A DNA stretch of 64,000 bases from Streptomyces sp. NRRL WC-3626 (GTDB taxonomy: Bacteria; Actinomycetota; Actinomycetes; Streptomycetales; Streptomycetaceae), in the NCBI RefSeq assembly GCF_000718785.1, contig NZ_JOCA01000018.1, positions 62,001 through 126,000 on the forward strand. Direction: 5' to 3'. The notes below the pieces were generated by a model. That model was given only the letters and a program-made list of their open reading frames with translations. It did not search any database and was not told the DNA's origin. The first letter of the stretch is position 1. Each line of letters starts with the position of its first letter. Positions 45,649-54,260 of this stretch are shown here, in pieces. The position numbers and the translations under genes were made by a program.

Positions 45649-47007
45649 TTAACCCTTCTGTTCCTGCCACTCGGCCTGAGCCTCGTTCAACTGCTCAGCC
45701 ATCGTGTCCAGGAATTCCTTCGCACTCATGTCCCCCAGAAGCACCTTCTGGAAGTTCGGCTCGTTGTCCGCCTTGGAAATGGTGTTCCAGTCCGGCAGGT
45801 AGTAGGGCAGCTGCACGATACTGGTGGAACCGTCACTCAACGCGTCCGCCGCCAGCTTCGTCGGCTCCGCCTTGCCGATCCAGTCGTCCTTCGCCGCGTC
45901 CGCGTGCGCCGGCACCTGACCGGCCGACTCGTTGAACTTCGAGCTGGAAGCCGCCGACGTGGCGAACTCGATGAACTTCCAGGCGGCTTCCTTGTTCTTG
46001 GAGCTCTGGAACATGCCGACGCCGTCGACCGGGTTGGACACCTGGACGCGCTTGCCGCCGGGACCGATCGGCTGCGGGATGCCCCGGAACTTGTCGGTGG
46101 TGAGCGCCTTGACGTGGTCCTGGTACGAACCGAGGTTGTGGTTCAGCATGCCGATGGTGCCGGAGTCCCACTGCGCGACCATCTTGGTGAAGTCGTTGTT
46201 GAGGTCGGCCGCGGGAGTGACCTTCTTGAACAGGGCCGCGTACTTCTCCAGGGCCTCGACGTTCTTCGGGTCGTTGACCGTGGTCTTCTTGCCGGAGGAG
46301 TCCCAGAACGAGGTGATGCCGGACTGGCCGTACGCCGCGTCCAGGGCCTGGGCGATGGAGCCGGCGCCGCCGCGGATGGTGTAGCCGAACTCGTTCTTGC
46401 CCTTGTTCGTCAGCTTCTCGGCGGCCTTGTAGAACAGGTCCCAGGTGGTCGGCTCCTCCAGGCCCGCCTTCTCGAACAGGTCGGTGCGGTAGTACAGCAC
46501 GCCGTTGTTCGCGGAGGTGGGGATCGAGTACAGCTTGTCGTCGCCGCCGCCCGCGGCGCGCATCGACTCGATCATGTCCTTGTTGAGCTTGCCGTTCAGC
46601 GGGGACTTGGCCAGCCGGAAGTCCAGCGTCTCGAGCGCGCCCTGGGCGGCGAAGCCCGCGAGCATCGAGGCGGAGATACCGCCGACGTCCGGGAGGCCGC
46701 CGCCCTGGATGGCGGTGTCGACCTTGGACTGGTACTCGGTGGAGGCGATACCGACGTACTGGACGTCGATGTCCGGGTTCGCCTTCTCGAAGTCCGCGAT
46801 GACCTCCTTCCAGATTTCGGTGCGGACACCGCCGTTGTTGTCCCAGAAGACGATCTTGCCCTTGCCGCTGCCCTCGGCGCCCTTGTCGCCGCCCCCGCCG
46901 CTGCCGTCGTCTCCACAGGCGGTGGCGGTCAGGGCGAGCACGGCCCCCAGGGCGACGGCGGCCGATGCACGGCGCCTCGTGCTGTTTCTGAGATTGCTGA
47001 TCTTCAT
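45649..47007 (-). CDS. Sugar ABC transporter substrate-binding lipoprotein (family 1)
   Basis: 452 residues. Lipobox LTATAC with Cys31, then a Gly/Asp linker and KIVFWDNNGGVRTEIWKEVI, the MalE-type fold. YSIPTSANNGVLYYRTDLFEKAGL and AAWKFIEFATS are typical. It probably binds oligosaccharides from pectin or arabinan. It lies downstream of both permease genes, separated by three catabolic genes, in the same strand and apparently the same transcription unit. ATG at 47007. Confidence 0.92.
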   Translation of the reverse strand: MKISNLRNSTRRRASAAVALGAVLALTATACGDDGSGGGGDKGAEGSGKGKIVFWDNNGGVRTEIWKEVIADFEKANPDIDVQYVGIASTEYQSKVDTAIQGGGLPDVGGISASMLAGFAAQGALETLDFRLAKSPLNGKLNKDMIESMRAAGGGDDKLYSIPTSANNGVLYYRTDLFEKAGLEEPTTWDLFYKAAEKLTNKGKNEFGYTIRGGAGSIAQALDAAYGQSGITSFWDSSGKKTTVNDPKNVEALEKYAALFKKVTPAADLNNDFTKMVAQWDSGTIGMLNHNLGSYQDHVKALTTDKFRGIPQPIGPGGKRVQVSNPVDGVGMFQSSKNKEAAWKFIEFATSAASSSKFNESAGQVPAHADAAKDDWIGKAEPTKLAADALSDGSTSIVQLPYYLPDWNTISKADNEPNFQKVLLGDMSAKEFLDTMAEQLNEAQAEWQEQKG

Positions 47008-47076
47008 TGGTCGGCTCTCTTCTTCTGGATCCAACGGACTATGAAGTTGTGGGGGGTCTGGCGTGGCCGGCGCCGC

Positions 47077-48606
47077 TCAGCCCCTCTCGGGGGTACTGAT
47101 CCGGAACCGGGTGAACGTGGCGGTGCCGGCGTGTCCCTGACCGGCCGGTGCCACGGCGGCCAGGCCGAGGAGCGCCCCGACCCAGCGCCAGGGGGTGGCC
47201 GCGAAGACCTGGCCGGTGGGGCGGAAGCCGTCCCCGGTGTCGGCGAGGAAGCGGCAGCGCGCCCCGGCGCCGATCTCGATCCGCAGCAGGGCGGTGCCGT
47301 CGGGTGCGGGCCGAGGGTGGCCGGCGTCGCGTTCCTGCTCGGCGACCGTCTCGGCGAACCGGTGCACCAGGTGTACGGCACCGTCGGTGCCGCGCTGGAG
47401 TCCGATCCAGCGGTAGGCGTCGCCGAGGACGGCGAGCCCGGCGCGTGCCCCGGGTTCCCCGCTGTCGAGCCGCAGTTCCACCTCGACGGTGCACGGGGTG
47501 CCGGGCAGCCGCTGGGTGAGGACGTGGGGCAGCCGGCGCAGGTCGTGCGCGTCGGCGGAGCGGACACAGGTCAGCCGCAGCCCGTCGGCGGAGTGCTGGG
47601 TGGCCCAGCCCTCCCTGGGGTTGGCGGTCCAGGTCCACTGGCGGCCGTGGCGTCCGCCGGGGAAGTCGTCGTCGGTGGCGGGCGCGGCGGGCGGCTGCGG
47701 GGGCAGGTCCGGCCGGCGGTGGACGGCGACGGGGGCGCCGTCGTCCCCGAGCACCGGCCAGCCGTCGGCGCTCCAGCTCATCGGCTGGAGGTGGACGACA
47801 CGGCCGTACGCGCCGCGCTGCTGGAAGTGCAGGAACCAGTCCTCGCCGGACGGGGTGCGCACCCAGCCGCCCTGGTGGGGGCCGTTGACGTCGGTGTCCT
47901 TCTGCTCCAGGACCACCTTCTCCTCGTACGGTCCGAAGAAGGCGCGGGAGCGGAGGGCGCCCTGCCAGCCGGTCTCCACTCCCCCGGCGGGGGCGAGGAT
48001 CCAGAACCAGCCGTCGTGCCGGTAGAGCTTGGGCCCCTCCAGGGTGAACCAGCCGGGGATGCCGTCGCCGTCGACGATCACCTTGCCCTCGTCGAGGAGT
48101 TCGGTGCCGTGGGGGTGCATCCGGTGGCCGGTGAGCCGGTTCTTGACACCGGAGCGTGACTTGGCCCAGGCGTGCACCAGGTACGCCTCGCCGGTCTCGT
48201 CGTCCCACAGGGGGCACGGGTCGATCAGGCCCTTGCCGGCCTTGACCAGCAGCGGGCTGCTCCAAGGGCCGCGGATCTCGGGGGCGTTGACCTGGAAGAT
48301 GCCCTGGTCGGGGTCGCCCCAGAAGATCCAGAAGCGGTCGTCGTGGTGGCGCAGGGCGGGTGCCCAGACACCGCAGTCGTGCCGGGGGGTGGTGAACTCG
48401 CTCTCGGGGCCGAGGCGTTCGAGGGCGTGGCCGACGAGGGTCCAGTTGACCAGGTCGCGGGAGTGCAGCAGGGGCAGTCCGGGGGCGCGGCCGAAGCTGG
48501 AGGCGGTGAGGTAGAAGTCGTCGCCGACGCGGATCACGTCCGGGTCGGACCAGTCGGCGTTCAGGACCGGGTTGCGGTAGGTGGTGTCGGTCGGCGCGGC
48601 GGTCAC
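47077..48606 (-). CDS. Intracellular GH43 enzyme, GH43_12-like (xylosidase/arabinofuranosidase)
   Basis: 509 residues, no signal peptide. Five-bladed propeller with catalytic Asp in YRNPVLNADWSDPDVIR, Asp in LIDPCPLWDDETGEAYLVHA and Glu in GWFTLEGPKLYRHDGWFWI. A C-terminal beta-sandwich (about 330-509, RQWTWTANPREGWATQ...) is the domain usual in GH43_10/12. It should cut imported oligosaccharides. The GTG at 48606 overlaps the stop of the DUF6807 gene (GTGA). Confidence 0.9.
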   Translation of the reverse strand: MTAAPTDTTYRNPVLNADWSDPDVIRVGDDFYLTASSFGRAPGLPLLHSRDLVNWTLVGHALERLGPESEFTTPRHDCGVWAPALRHHDDRFWIFWGDPDQGIFQVNAPEIRGPWSSPLLVKAGKGLIDPCPLWDDETGEAYLVHAWAKSRSGVKNRLTGHRMHPHGTELLDEGKVIVDGDGIPGWFTLEGPKLYRHDGWFWILAPAGGVETGWQGALRSRAFFGPYEEKVVLEQKDTDVNGPHQGGWVRTPSGEDWFLHFQQRGAYGRVVHLQPMSWSADGWPVLGDDGAPVAVHRRPDLPPQPPAAPATDDDFPGGRHGRQWTWTANPREGWATQHSADGLRLTCVRSADAHDLRRLPHVLTQRLPGTPCTVEVELRLDSGEPGARAGLAVLGDAYRWIGLQRGTDGAVHLVHRFAETVAEQERDAGHPRPAPDGTALLRIEIGAGARCRFLADTGDGFRPTGQVFAATPWRWVGALLGLAAVAPAGQGHAGTATFTRFRISTPERG

Positions 48607-49448
48607 GGGCTCACCGCCTTGCGGACCAGGGCGGCGGCCTCGGTGCGGTCGAGCCGGCCGTCGGCGACGACGGTGACGATCCGGCGGACCACGGTCTCGC
48701 CGGGCGGGACGGGCAGCCGGTCCGTATGGGCGAGGGAGGAGCCGACGCCCGGGTACGCGGCGGTGCGCACGAACCAGGGGTCCCGGCGGGTCCGTTCGGT
48801 GGCCCCGGCGAAGACGAGGGTCCAGGTGGAGCCGGTGAGGGCGATCCAGTCGGCCGTCCGGCCGTGGACCTCGCTCTCGCCCTCGGCGTCGGCGGTGAGG
48901 ACGTCCGGTGCCGTCTCCTCCTTGCGGGCCCGCCAGAAGAAGCCCCCGTAGGCGGCTCCGGGCCGGCCGTTGGTGGCGGGGCTGCCGAGGGAGAGCGGCT
49001 CACCGGTGACGTTGGTGAGGGAGAACGTGAAGTCCAGCGCCCAGGCCGTGTCGGTGAGTCCGGTGGCGGCGACCGTACGGCGTTCGCGCAGCAGCTCGCC
49101 GGGCGCGGCCACCCAGCGCAGTTCCTCGACGAAGCCGTCGGGGTCGCGCAGCTGGTAGGCGGCGTGCCGCTGGGAGCCGTGGTTGTCCAGTTCGGTCGGG
49201 CCCCGGTCGCGGACGTAGGTGCGTCCGCCCCAGAAGTTGAACCCCTCGACGTCGGGAACGGCGACACCGACGCCGAGGTGGTGGGTGTGGTCGGCGGGGC
49301 TGAGTTCGGTGACCGCCGTGCCGGCCAGGGTGGTGACGGGGTGCAGATAGGGCCGTGGGGAGAGCCGGGCCCGCAGTTCGGGCCGGGTGACGTACCGGCC
49401 GACGGGCCGGCCGGCGACGCGCAGCACCACGGAGTCGTTGCCGGTCAT
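48603..49448 (-). CDS. DUF6807 (PmoA-like) protein
   Basis: 281 residues, no signal peptide. The family, often mislabelled as methane monooxygenase subunit, is marked by RPYLHPVTTLAGTAVTELSPADHTHHLGVGVAVPDVEG and by GFNFWGGRTY and GGFFWRARK. The HxHHxG run suggests metal or substrate contacts. Its function is not known; homologues travel with Gfo/Idh/MocA oxidoreductases, as here, where the start overlaps the oxidoreductase stop. Probably part of sugar oxidation or of processing an oxidised sugar. Confidence 0.8.
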   Translation of the reverse strand: MTGNDSVVLRVAGRPVGRYVTRPELRARLSPRPYLHPVTTLAGTAVTELSPADHTHHLGVGVAVPDVEGFNFWGGRTYVRDRGPTELDNHGSQRHAAYQLRDPDGFVEELRWVAAPGELLRERRTVAATGLTDTAWALDFTFSLTNVTGEPLSLGSPATNGRPGAAYGGFFWRARKEETAPDVLTADAEGESEVHGRTADWIALTGSTWTLVFAGATERTRRDPWFVRTAAYPGVGSSLAHTDRLPVPPGETVVRRIVTVVADGRLDRTEAAALVRKAVSP

Positions 49449-50611
49449 CGGGTGCTCACCTCTTTCGGCAGGTGATGGGCGGGCAGGGCCCAGGAGGCGC
49501 CCAGCTCGGAGTAGAGGGACAGGGTGTCGGCGGCGGCCGCGACGAGTCCGTCGACGCCGGGCACGACCCGGCGGTTCTCACCGGGGACGTGCCGCCAGGC
49601 GCCGTCGGGGAGCGGTGCCGGGTCGGGTGCCCTGCGGATCGCCTCGACGACCTGCATGAAGGCGCCCGTCTCGTCCGGGGGGACCAGCAGCGGGGTGCCG
49701 TCGGTGAGGTGGGCGACGAGGTTCTCCAGCAGGTCGGTGCGGTCGAACCGGGTCTCCTCGGGGCCGTGGTCGGCGCGCTGGAGCAGGACGCGGTCCTGCT
49801 TGTACCAGAAGGTGATGCGTCCGGTGGTGCCGTGCACCAGCACGTACGGCTCGTCGGCCCGCTCCGCGCACAGGGTCGCGGCGACGGTGACGGAGCCGCC
49901 GCGTGCGGTGGTGACCCGTACGCAGGAGGTGTCGTCGGACTCGATGTCGTTGGCGCGCAGCAGTTCGGTCTCGATGCCGGCGACGTCCTCGGCGCGGGTG
50001 CTGTCGCCGAGCGCGAGGGCGGTGGCGACGGCGTGGGCGAGCGGGTTGGTGAGCGCTCCGTCGACCACGTCGACGCCGTTCAGCCGGCGCCGGCCCGCCC
50101 AGGGGGCCCGGCGGAAGTACTCCTCGGGCCGCACCCAGGCGCCGGCTCCGCCGATGCCGACCACCCGGCCGACGGCGCCCTCTTCGACCATGGCGCGGAT
50201 GGCGGGCACGGCGTGCGAGCCGAGCGACTGGAAGCCGATCTGACAGGCGACCCCGGCCGCGGCGACCCCGTCGGCCATCCGCCGGTACTCGGCGTAGGAC
50301 GGCGCCGGCGGCTTCTCCAGCAGGATGTGCACGCCTCGTCCGGCCGCCGCGAGGGCGAGGTCGGTGTGGGTCGGGATCGGGGTGCAGATGACCGCGATCC
50401 GGGCACCGGTGGACTCCAGGAGCGCGCCGAAGTCGGCCGACTGCTCCGGGAGTTCGCCGCCGAACTCGTCCTCGGTGAGCGGGGTGAGCTCGCAGATGCC
50501 GGCGAGCCGTACGAGCCCCTGCTCCTGGAGGCGGCGGATGTTCGCCACGTGCCAGCGGCCGTGGCCGCGGGCGCCCGCGAGGACGACGGGAACGGGCGTA
50601 CCGGCCGTCAT
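49445..50611 (-). CDS. Gfo/Idh/MocA-family oxidoreductase
   Basis: 388 residues. Rossmann domain with VVLAGARGHGRWHVANI at residues about 7-23, AVICTPIPTHTDLALAAAGRGVHILLEKPPA (the conserved EKP) near 80-110 and a C-terminal alpha/beta domain. NAD(P)-dependent sugar or inositol dehydrogenase; the exact substrate is unknown. Context suggests arabinose, galactose or a rhamnogalacturonan fragment. ATG at 50611 overlaps the permease stop. Confidence 0.88.
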   Translation of the reverse strand: MTAGTPVPVVLAGARGHGRWHVANIRRLQEQGLVRLAGICELTPLTEDEFGGELPEQSADFGALLESTGARIAVICTPIPTHTDLALAAAGRGVHILLEKPPAPSYAEYRRMADGVAAAGVACQIGFQSLGSHAVPAIRAMVEEGAVGRVVGIGGAGAWVRPEEYFRRAPWAGRRRLNGVDVVDGALTNPLAHAVATALALGDSTRAEDVAGIETELLRANDIESDDTSCVRVTTARGGSVTVAATLCAERADEPYVLVHGTTGRITFWYKQDRVLLQRADHGPEETRFDRTDLLENLVAHLTDGTPLLVPPDETGAFMQVVEAIRRAPDPAPLPDGAWRHVPGENRRVVPGVDGLVAAAADTLSLYSELGASWALPAHHLPKEVSTR

Positions 50612-51504
50612 CCCTTCACCGCCCCCGCGCTGAAGCCGGTGATCAGCCACTTCTGGATGAAGGCGAAGACGAGCACGACGGGCACCGCCGCGATGATGCC
50701 GCCCGCGGCGAGCGCGCCGAGGTCGACGCTGTCCGCGCTCATCAGGGTGTTGAGGCCGACCGGGATGGTCTGCTTCTCCTGGTTGTTGAGGAACATCAGG
50801 GCGAACAGGAAGTGGTTCCAGGAGTGGACGAAGGCGAAGGAGCCGACGGCGATCAGACCGGGCCGCAGCAGCGGCAGGACGACCACCCGGAACGCCTTGA
50901 ACCGGTTGCAGCCGTCGACCCAGGCGGCCTCCTCCAGGGAGTACGGCACGTTCTTGATGAAGTTGCTGATCAGGATGATCGACAGGGGGAGCTGGAAGAC
51001 CGTCTCGGCGAGGATGACACTGCCGAGGGAGTTGATCATCTGCAGTTCGGCGAAGATCTCGAACAGCGGGACGAGCAGCAGCGCGCCGGGCACGAACTGG
51101 GAGCAGAGCAGGCCCAGCATGAACGCCCGCTTGATCTTGAAGTCGAACCGGGCGAGGGCGTAGCCGCCGGCCAGGGCGACCAGGGTCGTCATGACCAGGG
51201 TGGCGACGCCGACGAGCACGCTGTTCTGGAAGAAGACGCCGAAGGACCGGTCCGTCCACACCTTCTCGAAGTGGACGGTGGTCATCGGCCAGGGCACGAG
51301 CGAGGTCGAGCCGGCCGGGCGGAGCGCGAAGAGCAGGATCCAGTAGAAGGGGATGAGGGTGAAGACGAGGTAGATGCCGAGCGGCAGATAGATCTGCCAG
51401 CGGGGTGCCTCGTCCCAGGCCCGGCGCTTCTTGTCCGGCCGGGGTGGCGCGGGGGCGGTGCGCGCGGGGGCGGGGGCGGCCGCGGTGGCCTCCTTGGTGA
51501 TCAC
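50608..51504 (-). CDS. Sugar ABC transporter permease, second subunit (MalG-like)
   Basis: 298 residues with six membrane segments after an Ala/Pro-rich cytoplasmic start (residues 1-40). The EAA loop is EEAAWVDGCNRFKAFRVVVLPLLRPG. GTG at 51504 overlaps the stop of the first permease (GTGA). No ATPase gene is near, so a shared ATPase such as MsiK is expected, as for other Streptomyces sugar importers. Confidence 0.93.
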   Translation of the reverse strand: MITKEATAAAPAPARTAPAPPRPDKKRRAWDEAPRWQIYLPLGIYLVFTLIPFYWILLFALRPAGSTSLVPWPMTTVHFEKVWTDRSFGVFFQNSVLVGVATLVMTTLVALAGGYALARFDFKIKRAFMLGLLCSQFVPGALLLVPLFEIFAELQMINSLGSVILAETVFQLPLSIILISNFIKNVPYSLEEAAWVDGCNRFKAFRVVVLPLLRPGLIAVGSFAFVHSWNHFLFALMFLNNQEKQTIPVGLNTLMSADSVDLGALAAGGIIAAVPVVLVFAFIQKWLITGFSAGAVKG

Positions 51505-52433
51505 TTCTCGCCTCCGAACTTGCTCAGCCGCAGATAGACCATCGAGCAGAAGAGCAGGATGACGAACGCGACCGTGGTCAGTGCCGACGCGTAGCCGAAG
51601 TTGTGGGCGTCGACCGAGGTGTTGGCGATGTACAGCGGGAGTGTGGTGGTCTCGCCCGCGGGTCCGCCGCCGGTCAGGGTGTAGAGCAGGTCGACGTTGT
51701 TGAACTCCCACACGGCGCGCAGCAGCGTGGACAGGATGATGGCGTCCTTCAGGTGCGGCAGCGTGATGTGCAGGAACTGCTTGAAGCGGCTGGCCCCGTC
51801 GACCTCGGCGGCCTCGTAGAGGTCCTTCGAGACGGACTGGAGGTCGGCGAGGATGAGGATCGCGAAGAAGGGGACTCCGCGCCACAGATCGGCGACGACG
51901 GCCGCCGGGAACACGGTGGAGGTGTCCGACAGCCAGCTGACGCCGTAGTCGCCGATGCCCATGTCGGCGAGGTAACGGGTGATGCCCGTCTGGGAGTTGT
52001 AGAGCAGCACCCAGATCGCGGAGGTCAGCACGCCGGAGACGGCCCACGGTGAGAAGACCATGGCGCGGCCGAGGGCGCGGCCCACGAAGGTCTGGTTGAC
52101 GATGAGGGCGAGCGCCAGGCCGAACAGCAGCTGCAGTCCGACCTCGACGAAGACCCACTTGGCGCTGAAGACGAGGGTGTCCCAGAACAGCGGGTCCTCG
52201 GTGAAGATGTGGGTGAAGTTGTCGAAGCCCGCGAAGCCGTTGCGCCAGGGCTTGGTGGGGTTGTAGTTCTGCAGGCTGTAGTAGAAGACGCTGAGGACCG
52301 GGTAGGCGATGAAGCCCAGCATGAGCAGGGCGGCCGGCGCGATCAGCAGATAGGGAAGCCTGCGGGGCGTGGCGGAGGCACGGCGCCGCCGGGGTGGCCT
52401 GGGCGGTTTCGCCACGGCTGCGGCATGGGCCAT
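51501..52433 (-). CDS. Sugar ABC transporter permease, first subunit (MalF-like)
   Basis: 310 residues. Basic, Pro-rich start (KPPRPPRRRRASATPRR), six membrane segments and the EAA loop YEAAEVDGASRFKQFLHITLPHL. The ATG at 52433 with CGGAGAA upstream is chosen over an ATG at 52499 that lies in the operator region. First gene of the ten-gene minus-strand operon that runs to 41095. Confidence 0.93.
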   Translation of the reverse strand: MAHAAAVAKPPRPPRRRRASATPRRLPYLLIAPAALLMLGFIAYPVLSVFYYSLQNYNPTKPWRNGFAGFDNFTHIFTEDPLFWDTLVFSAKWVFVEVGLQLLFGLALALIVNQTFVGRALGRAMVFSPWAVSGVLTSAIWVLLYNSQTGITRYLADMGIGDYGVSWLSDTSTVFPAAVVADLWRGVPFFAILILADLQSVSKDLYEAAEVDGASRFKQFLHITLPHLKDAIILSTLLRAVWEFNNVDLLYTLTGGGPAGETTTLPLYIANTSVDAHNFGYASALTTVAFVILLFCSMVYLRLSKFGGEK

Positions 52434-52482
52434 GACTGTTCTCCGTTTCTCGGTACGTCGTGCTGTGTGGTGCGTGTGCGGG

Positions 52483-52498
52483 TGAAGCGCTTTCTTCA
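52483..52498. promoter_or_regulatory. LacI-type operator before the sugar-transport operon
   Basis: TGAAGCGCTTTCTTCA contains the perfect palindrome AAGCGCTT (52485-52492), the core of LacI-family operators in Streptomyces sugar operons. It lies 50-65 bases before the first permease start. Confidence 0.55.
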
Positions 52499-52529
52499 TG
52501 GGTGTGCGGGGGGCCGGACCTGCGGCCGG

Positions 52530-54260
52530 TCAGCCGGCGTACGGGTCCTGGACCGTGCCCGGTCGGGCGAGGAACTCGAAGTCGCAGCCGGTGTCGGCCT
52601 GCGTGATCTGCTCGTTGTAGAGCGCGCCGTAACCGCGCTCGTAACGCACGGGCGGCGGCGTCCAGTCCGCCCGGCGGCGCTCCAACTCCTCGTCGTCGAC
52701 GTTGAGTCGGAGCAGACGGTTCTCGACGTCGAGGGTGATCGAGTCCCCGGTGCGGACGAGGGCGAGCGGGCCGCCGACGTACGACTCGGGGGCGATGTGC
52801 AGGACGCACGTGCCGTAACTCGTCCCGCTCATGCGGGCGTCGGAGATCCGCACCATGTCCCGTACGCCCTGCTTGAGCAGGTGGTCGGGCAGGGGCAGCA
52901 TCCCGTACTCGGGCATGCCGGGGCCGCCCTTGGGTCCGGCGCCCCGCAGAACCAGCACGCTGTCGGCGGTGATGTCCAGCGCCGGGTCGTTGATGGTGCG
53001 CTGCATCTGCTTGTAGTCGTCGAAGACGACGGCTCGGCCGGTGTGCTTGAGCAGATGCGGTTCGGCGGCGATGTGCTTGATGACGGCGCCGTCCGGGCAG
53101 AGGTTGCCGCGCAGTACGGCGACCCCGCCCTCGTCCGCGACCGGGTTGTCCCGGGTGCGGATGACGTCGTCGTCGTGCACCTGCGCGCCGGCGATCTGCT
53201 CGCGCAGGGTGTCGTGGGAGACGGTGGGACGGTCCAGGTGGAGCAGGTCCGGGATCCGGGAGAGGAACCCGGGCAGTCCGCCCGCGAAGTGGAAGTCCTC
53301 CATCAGGTACTTCTGTCCGCCGGGCCGTACGTTCGCGAGCACCGGGACGGTGCGGGCGACGCGGTCGAAGTCGTCGAGGGTGAGCTTGACGCCCGCACGG
53401 CCGGCCATGGCGATCAGATGGATGACGGCGTTGGTGGAGCCGCCGAGTCCGAGGACCGTCGTGACGGCGTCCTCGAAGGCCTCCGCGGTGAGGATGTCGC
53501 CGAGTTTGCGGTCCTTGTGGACCAGGTCGACGATCGTCATGCCCGCCCGGGCAGCCATCCGGTCGTGTCCGGAGTCGACGGCCGGGATGCTGGAGGCGCC
53601 CGGGACGGTGACGCCGAGGGCCTCGGCGGCGGCGGTCAGTGTGGACGCCGTGCCCATGGTCATGCAGTGGCCGGGCGAGCGGGCCAGGCCGTTCTCCAGT
53701 TCCAGCATCTCGCAGTCGCCGATGAGGCCGGCCCGCTTGTCGTCCCAGTACTTCCACATGTCGGTGCCGGAGCCCAGGACCTCGTTGCGCCAGTGTCCGG
53801 GCAGCATGGGCCCGGCGGGCACGAACACGGCGGGCAGGTCGACGCTGGCGGCGCCCATCAGCAGGGCGGGCGTGGACTTGTCGCAGCCGCCCATCAGCAC
53901 GGCCCCGTCGACCGGGTACGACCGCAGCAGCTCCTCCGTCTCCATGGCGAGGAGGTTGCGGTAGAGCATGGGGGTCGGCTTCTGGAAGGTCTCGCTGAGG
54001 GTGGAGACCGGGAACTCGAGCGGGAAGCCGCCCGCCTGCCACACGCCCCGCTTGACGGCCTGCGCGCGGTCGCGCAGATGGACGTGGCAGGGGTTGATGT
54101 CGGACCAGGTGTTGAGGATCGCGATGACCGGCTTGCCCAGGTGCTCCTCGGGGAGGTAGCCGAGCTGGCGGGTGCGGGCGCGGTGGCTGAAGGAGCGCAG
54201 GCCGTCGGTGCCGTACCACTGGTGGCTGCGCAGCTGCTCCGGGGGCTTCCTGGCGTTCAT
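52530..54260 (-). CDS. IlvD/Edd-family sugar-acid dehydratase (arabonate/galactonate type)
   Basis: 576 residues. Fe-S dehydratase: SDINPCHVHL and MGGCDKSTPALLMGA hold cluster Cys, DCEMLELENG and PGHCMTMGTAST follow, and VRISDARMSGTSYGTCVLHIAPE contains the catalytic Ser. The sequence reads like sugar-acid dehydratases (L-arabonate, D-xylonate) more than like the branched-chain IlvD, because of the ...SGTSYGTCVLH block and the catabolic neighbours. It converts an aldonate to a 2-keto-3-deoxy acid. ATG at 54260 overlaps the stop of the DapA-family gene. Confidence 0.88.
   Translation of the reverse strand: MNARKPPEQLRSHQWYGTDGLRSFSHRARTRQLGYLPEEHLGKPVIAILNTWSDINPCHVHLRDRAQAVKRGVWQAGGFPLEFPVSTLSETFQKPTPMLYRNLLAMETEELLRSYPVDGAVLMGGCDKSTPALLMGAASVDLPAVFVPAGPMLPGHWRNEVLGSGTDMWKYWDDKRAGLIGDCEMLELENGLARSPGHCMTMGTASTLTAAAEALGVTVPGASSIPAVDSGHDRMAARAGMTIVDLVHKDRKLGDILTAEAFEDAVTTVLGLGGSTNAVIHLIAMAGRAGVKLTLDDFDRVARTVPVLANVRPGGQKYLMEDFHFAGGLPGFLSRIPDLLHLDRPTVSHDTLREQIAGAQVHDDDVIRTRDNPVADEGGVAVLRGNLCPDGAVIKHIAAEPHLLKHTGRAVVFDDYKQMQRTINDPALDITADSVLVLRGAGPKGGPGMPEYGMLPLPDHLLKQGVRDMVRISDARMSGTSYGTCVLHIAPESYVGGPLALVRTGDSITLDVENRLLRLNVDDEELERRRADWTPPPVRYERGYGALYNEQITQADTGCDFEFLARPGTVQDPYAG

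Noticed and set aside
48603..49448. Methane/ammonia monooxygenase subunit (PmoA) reading
   Set aside because: The protein is soluble and has the DUF6807 pattern; the PmoA name is a database carry-over.
51505..54219. A 1200-codon version of the second permease reaching into the dehydratase gene
   Set aside because: Only the last 298 codons encode the permease; the rest is the antiparallel-like shadow of the first permease and the dehydratase genes.
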